Origin: Pseudomonadota bacterium
Lineage (GTDB): Bacteria > Pseudomonadota > Gammaproteobacteria > Steroidobacterales > Woeseiaceae
Direction of reading: 5' to 3'
Assembly (NCBI GenBank): GCA_022567775.1
Contig: JADFGH010000021.1
Location: 1-11,820 of the forward strand
Length of the DNA stretch: 11,820 nt
Shown: positions 6,375-11,820 of the stretch, piece after piece
Layout: each line of letters begins with the position of its first letter
How positions within the stretch are numbered: the stretch's first letter is position 1
Made by a program: the position numbers and the translations under genes
The notes under the pieces: generated by a model
The model's input: the letters and a program-made list of their open reading frames with translations, nothing else
Told to the model about the DNA's origin: nothing
Databases searched by the model: none

Positions 6375-7331
6375 ATGCCTAATCATTTATGCAGCTTGTA
6401 TCTTTTCATCTTTCTTTGCCTCCCATACGGTGTCGCGTACGCCGATGATGGCAGCGAACAAAAAGCAATCCTCGTAACCGGAGCGAGTACCGGTATTGGC
6501 AGAAACCTGGCGGAGACACTAGCCGCCGAGGGTCACTTCGTCTATGCCGGCGCCAGGAAAATGGCTGACCTCGATGCACTGAATGCCATCGACAACATCC
6601 AGGCCATTCGGCTCGACGTGACCATTCAGGAACAGATCGACGACGCCGTCGAAACAGTCAGGAACGGTGGCAGAGGCTTGTATGGACTGGTCAACAATGC
6701 CGGAGTCGTTGTGGCCGGACCAATGATCGAGGTCGATGAAGATGACATGCAATTCCAGATGGATGTCAACCTGTTTGGGCCCTACCGGGTGACCAAAGCA
6801 TTTGCCCCACTGATTATAGAAAGCAAGGGTCGCATAACGACGACCGGATCGATCTCCGGGATCTTGTCCGGTACGTTTATAGGTCCCTACAGCATGAGCA
6901 AGCACGGTATCGAAGCTTTCACCGATTCGCTTGCTGGCGAAATGGAAAAGTTCGGCGTGCAGGTAAGCGTGGTGGAACCGGGCAACTATAACTCGGCGAT
7001 CATCGACACCATGCGTAACCGTATGCAACAGCGCGGCCAGACGCCGGAGGGTTCACTCTTCGAGGAAGAGCTTCAGCAACTGATGGACGGACCGTCGGAT
7101 CGGTCTCGTTTAAAGCAACCTGATGAAGTTGCAGCTGCTTTTTTACATGCACTTTTCGACGACAATCCGAAGCGTCGTTACATGGTCGTTCCAAATCAGG
7201 GTGAGGCGGAGATCACAATCAAAAAGGCGATTGAGGAACTTGTGCAATTAAACGAGGGGCACGAATACAGCTACGATCGTGAGGCGCTGATTGCGATGCT
7301 GGATGAGGCGTTGGCAGCCTCTACACATTAG
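6375..7331 (+). CDS. SDR-family oxidoreductase with N-terminal signal peptide
   Basis: This encodes 318 residues. A hydrophobic leader (CSLYLFIFLCLPYGVAYA, about residues 6-23) with an AYA-type cleavage site precedes a classical short-chain dehydrogenase. Visible motifs are the TGASTGIG cofactor motif (35-42), LDV around 76, NNAG at 107-110, and the catalytic set Asn132 (VNLFG), Ser159 (TGSISG), Tyr172 and Lys176 (YSMSK). VVEPGNYNS then follows. Lys31 to Ala36 lead straight into the first strand, so the leader is extra to the enzyme. The leader has no twin Arg, so export would be by Sec, or the leader could act as a membrane anchor. SDRs use NAD(P)(H) and are normally cytoplasmic, which makes this unusual. 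It lies 30 bp after the symporter and is probably in the same transcript. The substrate is unknown; the C-terminal region resembles the retinol/17beta-HSD-like classical SDRs. Confidence 0.9.
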   Translation: MPNHLCSLYLFIFLCLPYGVAYADDGSEQKAILVTGASTGIGRNLAETLAAEGHFVYAGARKMADLDALNAIDNIQAIRLDVTIQEQIDDAVETVRNGGRGLYGLVNNAGVVVAGPMIEVDEDDMQFQMDVNLFGPYRVTKAFAPLIIESKGRITTTGSISGILSGTFIGPYSMSKHGIEAFTDSLAGEMEKFGVQVSVVEPGNYNSAIIDTMRNRMQQRGQTPEGSLFEEELQQLMDGPSDRSRLKQPDEVAAAFLHALFDDNPKRRYMVVPNQGEAEITIKKAIEELVQLNEGHEYSYDREALIAMLDEALAASTH

Positions 7332-7340
7332 CCATGTGAA

Positions 7341-7422
7341 AATCGCCCGCTTAGGAAGGGCTCCTACAAGTTGCTGATTAGCATTGCATTAATCTGTAGG
7401 AGCCCTTCCTAAGCGGGCGATT
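7341..7422. repeat. 28-bp perfect inverted repeat, REP/BIME-like, likely bidirectional terminator
   Basis: The arm at 7341-7368 is exactly complementary to 7395-7422, around a 26-nt loop that contains a further GATTA/TAATC pair. The arms include TAGGAGCCC and AAGCGGGCGAT. Each arm can also fold on its own (GCCC...GGGC). TGTAGGAGC...GCGGGCGA-type sequences are common dispersed REP-like repeats in gammaproteobacteria, and an inverted pair is the BIME layout. It occupies the gap between convergent genes: the SDR stop is at 7331, and the ntrX stop at 7425 is only 2 bp away. Neither side has a long T-run, so termination would rest on stem strength or Rho blocking. Confidence 0.72.
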
Positions 7423-7424
7423 AT

Positions 7425-8795
7425 TTAGTCGTTGGACGCTGACACCGAGCGGAAATCCACACCCAGCGATCGGAGTTTGCGATACAGGTGTGTGCGCTCC
7501 ATGCCGACCCGCTGCGCCAGTTTGCCGACCTTGCCGTCGCAAAGCACGAGCTGCTGTTGCAGGTAAGCGCGTTCGAATTGCTCGCGCGCTTCTCTTAATG
7601 GCAGTGACAGCAGATCCTGTTTGACCAGCGGCCCGTCAGAAACCGCCGCGCCGCTGATTTCTTTTTCAATTTCATCGAGCGAGATTTCTTCTTCCGAACC
7701 GGTAAGCAGCAGACGACGCACAAGATTTTTCAGTTCCCTGACATTGTCAGGCCAGGGATAGTTTCGAAGCCGGTTTTGCGCCGCAACACTGAAGCGGCGG
7801 AATGACAGGCCTTCACTGTCGATCAGTTTGTCGACGTAATAGCTGAGAAGCTCCGGCACGTCTTCCGCATACTCACGCAATGGCGGCACATGCAAACTCA
7901 GTATATTCAGATTCGAAATAAGCTCGCGCCGAAGTTTGCCGCTGTCAATCGCGTGCGGATAGTCAGCCTTGACGGTCGCCAGGACCCTGGCCTGCAACTT
8001 CACTGGTTCATGCCCGCCGGAGCGCGTGAATTCTCCCTGTTCCAGAACGCTGAGGATGAGTTTTTGTGCCTGGTCACAAAGTTCCGTAAGTTCATCGATG
8101 ATCAACGTGCCATTCTTTGCGCGCTCGAAATAGCCACTGTATACGTCGCCACCGTGTTCGCTGCCGAGCAACTGCTCTTCAGCGTTGCTGTCTGTCAGCG
8201 ACGCGGCAAGCAGGTTTACCAGCGGTGCATCGGCACGCGGACTCAGGGCGTGGATGTAGCGCGCAAATGCGCCCCTGCCCGTGCCTGGTTCGCCGCTCAG
8301 AAGCACTGCCGAATCATACTCGGCGATTTGCTGCACATTCTCTCGCAGACTCTTCATCAGCGGGCTGCGCCCGACCGGGGTCAGCAATGATGGAAACAAA
8401 CTACGCGCCGGGCCACTCTGTTTCCTGGATGCCTCCAGCGCACGCTCTACTGTCCGCAACAGTTTCGCGAGAGACAGGGGTTTTTCGACAAAATCGAACG
8501 CACCGAGGCGAGTCGCCTCGACGGCCGTATCGACAGTGCCGTGACCGGACATCATGACGACCGGACAATCAAGGTCTCCGGGTTCCGACCATTCACGCAA
8601 CAAACTGATGCCATCAGTATCGGGCATCCAGATGTCGAGCAACACCAGGTCGAATTTATCGTGGTCACGGGCGGAGCGCGCCTCGGCAGCGTCAGCCGCA
8701 ACCGTCACCTGGTACCCCTCCTCCGACAGAATTTCGTCGATCAAGGTACGAATATCGTCTTCATCATCAACGACCAGCACGTGTGATGTGCTCAT
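7425..8795 (-). CDS. ntrX: Nitrogen regulation response regulator NtrX
   Basis: This encodes 456 residues. The receiver domain (about 1-120) has the acidic pocket DDEDD (10-14), phospho-acceptor Asp54 ([11 protein letters not shown]), MSGHG and [11 protein letters not shown]. That last block, together with [20 protein letters not shown], is very NtrX-like. An AAA+ domain (about 140-375) follows, with Walker A GEPGTGRG (Arg174 where Lys is usual), Walker [18 protein letters not shown] and a sensor [11 protein letters not shown]. The C-terminus is a Fis-type helix-turn-helix ([20 protein letters not shown]). The GAFTGA sigma54-contact loop is absent ([16 protein letters not shown] in its place). 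NtrX is known as an atypical NtrC relative that lacks this loop. Its ATG overlaps the ntrY stop (ATGA), with a GGGAGA ribosome site. It is expected to act in nitrogen, redox or envelope responses with NtrY. Confidence 0.92.
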   Translation of the reverse strand: MSTSHVLVVDDEDDIRTLIDEILSEEGYQVTVAADAAEARSARDHDKFDLVLLDIWMPDTDGISLLREWSEPGDLDCPVVMMSGHGTVDTAVEATRLGAFDFVEKPLSLAKLLRTVERALEASRKQSGPARSLFPSLLTPVGRSPLMKSLRENVQQIAEYDSAVLLSGEPGTGRGAFARYIHALSPRADAPLVNLLAASLTDSNAEEQLLGSEHGGDVYSGYFERAKNGTLIIDELTELCDQAQKLILSVLEQGEFTRSGGHEPVKLQARVLATVKADYPHAIDSGKLRRELISNLNILSLHVPPLREYAEDVPELLSYYVDKLIDSEGLSFRRFSVAAQNRLRNYPWPDNVRELKNLVRRLLLTGSEEEISLDEIEKEISGAAVSDGPLVKQDLLSLPLREAREQFERAYLQQQLVLCDGKVGKLAQRVGMERTHLYRKLRSLGVDFRSVSASND

Positions 8796-11023
8796 GCTCT
8801 CTCCCTTTGTATATCTGCTCGACCCGGCAGTTTCATTAACATTTTTTCGCGTGCAGCCTCATCAATCGGCAACTGAATACGAATCTCCGCGCCACCTTTT
8901 TCGCGGTTTGCCGCTGCAATCGTTCCCAGATGTTCTTCCACGAGTTTCTTGACGATTGCGAGGCCAAGTCCGGTGCCTTTCGGTTTTGTTGTTACGTAAG
9001 GATCAAAGACCTGGCTCATCGAGCCCATCTGGAATCCAGGACCATTGTCTGCAACGACAATTTCCACGACATCGACTTCATGCACCTCGGTAGCGCTGAC
9101 CGAAACCTCAATACGTCCGTCGGTTGTGTTCTCGAGCGCTTCGGTTGCGTTGCGGATGAGGTTGTGCAGAATTTGTCTGATTCGCACGACGTCGGCCTCG
9201 ACTTCCGGCAGGTCGGAATCTGTCTTGAGAATGATCTCAATACCACTTTCCTGCGCGCGATAAAGGTCGACCACTTCGTGCACGAGTTTGTCGATACTGA
9301 ACAGGTTGAGATCAATATCCGGCGCACGCGCATAGTCGCTGAACGCGTTGACCATTTCCTTCATGGCCTCTACTTGCTGCACAATCGTATGTGTCGCACG
9401 ATCGAGGACCTGTGCGTCCTCTTCTGACAGCGTCTTGAGGTATTTGCGGCGCATTCTTTCCGCGGAAAGTTGAATTGGCGTCAGCGGATTCTTGATCTCG
9501 TGCGCCAGCCGCCGTGCGACCTCACCCCAGGCTGCGTCACGCTGTGCCTGCAGCAGCGCGGTGATGTCGTCAAATACGACCACAATCCCCGCAGCGTGAT
9601 CTTCATCTCCCGGCAATGTCGTGCACGCGCAGGTCAGGACACGGCGGCCAACTTCACCACGCAAAACGATTTGCTCGCGCCACTCGGTTTCACCGGCATT
9701 CAGGTGCACTTGTGCGACGTCCACGAACTGCTCCAGCAGCGGCTGGCCCTTGGCAACATCCGGCAGGAATTCGCCAATGCGATTTTCGAGATCGACATTG
9801 AGGATCGCACCGGACGCCTGGTTCGCGGTGCGTATCCTGAGATCGGAATCGAGCGCGACGACGCCGGTCGAAAGGCGAGCCAGTATGACTTCGAGGTTAG
9901 CGCGTTCCGCTTCAACCAGCGCCTGACTGAGGCTGGCCTCTCGCCTGGCCGCAGACAGCCGCTGCGTCATATCATTGAACGAACTGACCAGGAATCCGAT
10001 TTCATCGCGTGACGGCGTAGGCAGCCTGGTGTCGAAGTCGCCTTTCGCAACCGCTTGAGTTCCTGCGACCAGGTCCTGAATCGGCGCAACGAGCCGTCGT
10101 GACAAAATGAACGCACCGTAGATAGATGCGAGCAACGACAGCATCAGCACGACCGTCAACGTGAGTGAGAACGCGCGCTTCAACGGTTCCCTGAGATAGA
10201 CCAGGCGTTTGTAATCGCTGTAGGCATCGCCGACGTTGTTCGCCATGGTCCCCAGCCGCTCCGGTACCGGAAAGTGCGCCTGGATTACGCCGGCAAGGTC
10301 CGGACGACCAACGCTGCCGAAGCGGACAGCAGTTCGTATCTCGTAGCCGCCGCGCGGCGTCGGATCAAGGCTGACGAAGGGCCGATTCTGACGGATCTGC
10401 AGTAGCACCTCGTCACTCAACGGTCTCGGCAGACTGCCGGCGGATTGATTAGAACTTGTTGCGACGATGTGGTTATTGCGGCCGTAGATCGAAATTTCAT
10501 CGGCGCCGCTTTCTCTGCGCAACCTGCTCAGTTCGAAAATCAGTTGCCGCGCACTGACCTTCTGCAGCCGGTCAGAAATGCGAGCCGTAATCTCGAGCCG
10601 GTCGCGCATCTGCATTTCCAGGGCTGCCCGGCTGAGTTCGAGCGCGTCATCAAAACCCGCCTCGACCTCGACGTTGAACCAGGTGTCGATGCCGCGATTG
10701 ATGAATTGTATGGAGAAATAAAACACTACAAGCAATGGCAGCACGGCAAGACCGACGAACATTCCCACCATGCGCGCTTTTAGTCTCGAGCCCGGGACAT
10801 GGTTCCGGTAATCGCGCAACAGTCGGGCGAGATTGCCGACCAGCAACGCAAACAACACGACGACACCGGCAACATTGATCAGCAGAATGATGATATGCAG
10901 CCGGTCGAATTCGGCGGAATTCTGCGCCGTTTGACCGAGCAGAAAGAGCGCCATGAGCGCCAGCCCAACGCCGATGGCGCCGGCTGCACCGATAGCCGTT
11001 CTTTTTATCGTTCGAGAGTCCAC
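8792..11023 (-). CDS. ntrY: Sensor histidine kinase NtrY
   Basis: This encodes 743 residues starting at a GTG (11023-11021). Three membrane helices lie near the N-terminus (about 10-32, 43-66 and 85-107). A periplasmic sensor region to about residue 285 follows, then a fourth helix ([20 protein letters not shown]) and a HAMP segment ([20 protein letters not shown]). A PAS domain (about 370-485: [20 protein letters not shown]) precedes the kinase core. His508 lies in the H-box [20 protein letters not shown]. The N-box is [14 protein letters not shown]1 is VVADNGPGF and G2 is [18 protein letters not shown]. This order and length match NtrY, the partner of NtrX. The start overlaps the DUF4390 gene by 19 bp and the stop overlaps ntrX by 4 bp, so translation is likely coupled. 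The signal it senses is unknown here. Confidence 0.93.
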   Translation of the reverse strand: MDSRTIKRTAIGAAGAIGVGLALMALFLLGQTAQNSAEFDRLHIIILLINVAGVVVLFALLVGNLARLLRDYRNHVPGSRLKARMVGMFVGLAVLPLLVVFYFSIQFINRGIDTWFNVEVEAGFDDALELSRAALEMQMRDRLEITARISDRLQKVSARQLIFELSRLRRESGADEISIYGRNNHIVATSSNQSAGSLPRPLSDEVLLQIRQNRPFVSLDPTPRGGYEIRTAVRFGSVGRPDLAGVIQAHFPVPERLGTMANNVGDAYSDYKRLVYLREPLKRAFSLTLTVVLMLSLLASIYGAFILSRRLVAPIQDLVAGTQAVAKGDFDTRLPTPSRDEIGFLVSSFNDMTQRLSAARREASLSQALVEAERANLEVILARLSTGVVALDSDLRIRTANQASGAILNVDLENRIGEFLPDVAKGQPLLEQFVDVAQVHLNAGETEWREQIVLRGEVGRRVLTCACTTLPGDEDHAAGIVVVFDDITALLQAQRDAAWGEVARRLAHEIKNPLTPIQLSAERMRRKYLKTLSEEDAQVLDRATHTIVQQVEAMKEMVNAFSDYARAPDIDLNLFSIDKLVHEVVDLYRAQESGIEIILKTDSDLPEVEADVVRIRQILHNLIRNATEALENTTDGRIEVSVSATEVHEVDVVEIVVADNGPGFQMGSMSQVFDPYVTTKPKGTGLGLAIVKKLVEEHLGTIAAANREKGGAEIRIQLPIDEAAREKMLMKLPGRADIQRERA

Positions 11024-11598
11024 TCGTACCAGTCACTCTTTAGTTGCCATTGGCTGCGCCAGAAAAACAGGATGCGCAGTGGCGCCGGATATTGACGTGT
11101 GCTCAAAAGTGCTCGCAAACGCATGCGATAAGCGCTGCCGGGATCGAGCAGTGCATCATCGATGACAGGCAAGCCCTGGATGCGCCCGAGGTTATTCAGC
11201 GCCGAATAAAGCGTCGAGAATGAGTTCTCGTCGCCGCTATTGAGATTGCGGACGATGTATCGCTGACTGAGAGGCCGGTATTCGAGCTCGTAGGTAACGG
11301 TGAGCTCTGCTTCAACAGCATCCAGCCACAGACCGCGCACCCGGATAACCTCCAGGTTGAGTTCGATTGTCAGTGGGACGCCGCTGTTCAGCGCATCCAG
11401 CGCCTCGGCGCTCAGAATGAGTTGCAGTCGCGCCTCGAGTTCATGCACACCTGCGATCATGGTCGTGGCCGCTGAGCGGACATCAAAGAATCCTTCGCGC
11501 GGGAGCTCGAGTTGCGCACGCACGCTCGTGAACACCACTGCCGACAGGCACGCGGCCAGCAGCAGGGACTTCAATGTATGTGTCCGGTTTTCGCTCAT
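11005..11598 (-). CDS. DUF4390 domain-containing exported protein
   Basis: This encodes 197 residues. It begins with a signal sequence ([20 protein letters not shown], cleavage after VRA). The rest is a beta-rich domain ending in [20 protein letters not shown], a distinctive end for DUF4390 proteins. Internal features are [38 protein letters not shown] and [16 protein letters not shown] text. Family members sit between rsmB and ntrY in many gammaproteobacteria and have no established biochemical role. The context suggests an envelope component feeding the NtrY periplasmic sensor. The ATG is 23 bp after the rsmB stop without a strong ribosome site, and the 3' end overlaps ntrY. Confidence 0.88.
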   Translation of the reverse strand: MSENRTHTLKSLLLAACLSAVVFTSVRAQLELPREGFFDVRSAATTMIAGVHELEARLQLILSAEALDALNSGVPLTIELNLEVIRVRGLWLDAVEAELTVTYELEYRPLSQRYIVRNLNSGDENSFSTLYSALNNLGRIQGLPVIDDALLDPGSAYRMRLRALLSTRQYPAPLRILFFWRSQWQLKSDWYEWTLER

Positions 11599-11621
11599 GT
11601 TGTCGTCAGTATTACTGGCTG

Positions 11622-11820
11622 TTATCGAGACGTCCTCTCAAGACATGCGAAGTAGAAACCATCAAGGCCCTGACTCCCCGGCAATACCTGGAAACCGCAT
11701 GTCTTCTCGACCATTAGATCGCGGATGTTGTAATTTGGCAACACTCTATCCTCGTGGGCATCCCTGTGACGTGCCAGAAAATCGCCGATAACGGCGTCAT
11801 TCTCGGCCGCCAGCCCCGAA
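11622..11820 (-). CDS. rsmB: 16S rRNA (cytosine967-C5)-methyltransferase RsmB, C-terminal fragment
   Basis: The minus strand is open from the right edge to a TAA at 11624-11622, giving the last 65 residues. The text SGLAAENDAVIGDFLARH matches the RsmB/NOL1-NOP2-Sun segment where the protein says 'save each completed chain' (E.N..V...FL..H). It ends GFQVLPGSQGLDGFYFACLE, the conserved C-terminus (.LPG..G.DGFFYA.L). The enzyme methylates C967 of 16S rRNA with SAM in the cytoplasm. The catalytic domain with its two cysteines lies outside the window. It heads the DUF4390-ntrY-ntrX run, as in related genomes. Confidence 0.85.
   Translation of the reverse strand, partial: SGLAAENDAVIGDFLARHRDAHEDRVLPNYNIRDLMVEKTCGFQVLPGSQGLDGFYFACLERTSR

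Noticed and set aside
7890..8390. Plus-strand frame antisense to ntrX (166 codons)
   Set aside because: It has no recognisable domain, and the opposite strand encodes a clear NtrX.
8930..9427. Plus-strand frame antisense to the ntrY kinase core
   Set aside because: It is a shadow of the conserved kinase coding sequence and has no independent features.

Overview
The window looks like chromosomal DNA from a gammaproteobacterium of moderate-to-high GC. The strongest evidence is the minus-strand block at the right end, rsmB - DUF4390 - ntrY - ntrX. This is a familiar gammaproteobacterial arrangement of a 16S rRNA methyltransferase followed by the NtrYX two-component system. No rRNA, tRNA or complete mobile element is visible.

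Left end (1 to about 1340): an accessory-looking segment. It holds the N-terminal 158 residues of a ParB-domain protein of the phage/mobile-element type, reading off the left edge on the minus strand. About 460 bases of poorly coding sequence with small repeats follow. Next comes a very GC-rich small membrane-protein gene (942-1337) that loosely resembles Mer-type mercury transporters and has a TATAAT box in front of it. A near-perfect 28-bp palindrome with CRISPR-repeat-like sequence lies at 5-32.

Middle (about 1340-7331, plus strand): the segment joins abruptly to a CapA/PgsA-family gene that has lost its first third, including two expected metal-binding motifs. After it come a secreted serine hydrolase of the beta-lactamase/DD-peptidase superfamily, a DUF819 membrane permease (22 bp downstream), an alanine/glycine:cation symporter, and a short-chain dehydrogenase that carries an unexpected N-terminal signal peptide. 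A secreted peptidase-like enzyme next to two transport proteins suggests scavenging of small amino acids or peptides, perhaps containing D-Ala. That is inference.

Right part (7332-11820, minus strand): a 28-bp perfect inverted repeat with a 26-nt loop fills the gap between the convergent SDR and ntrX genes. It resembles a paired REP/BIME element and may terminate transcription from both sides. ntrY and ntrX overlap by 4 bp, and ntrY overlaps the DUF4390 gene by 19 bp, so the block is probably one translationally coupled operon. The NtrX AAA+ domain has Arg in place of the Walker A Lys and no GAFTGA loop, which argues against a classical sigma54 activator role. No wholly new system is evident. 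The points most worth following are the truncated capA junction, the edge palindrome and ParB gene, the exported SDR, and the REP-like palindrome.
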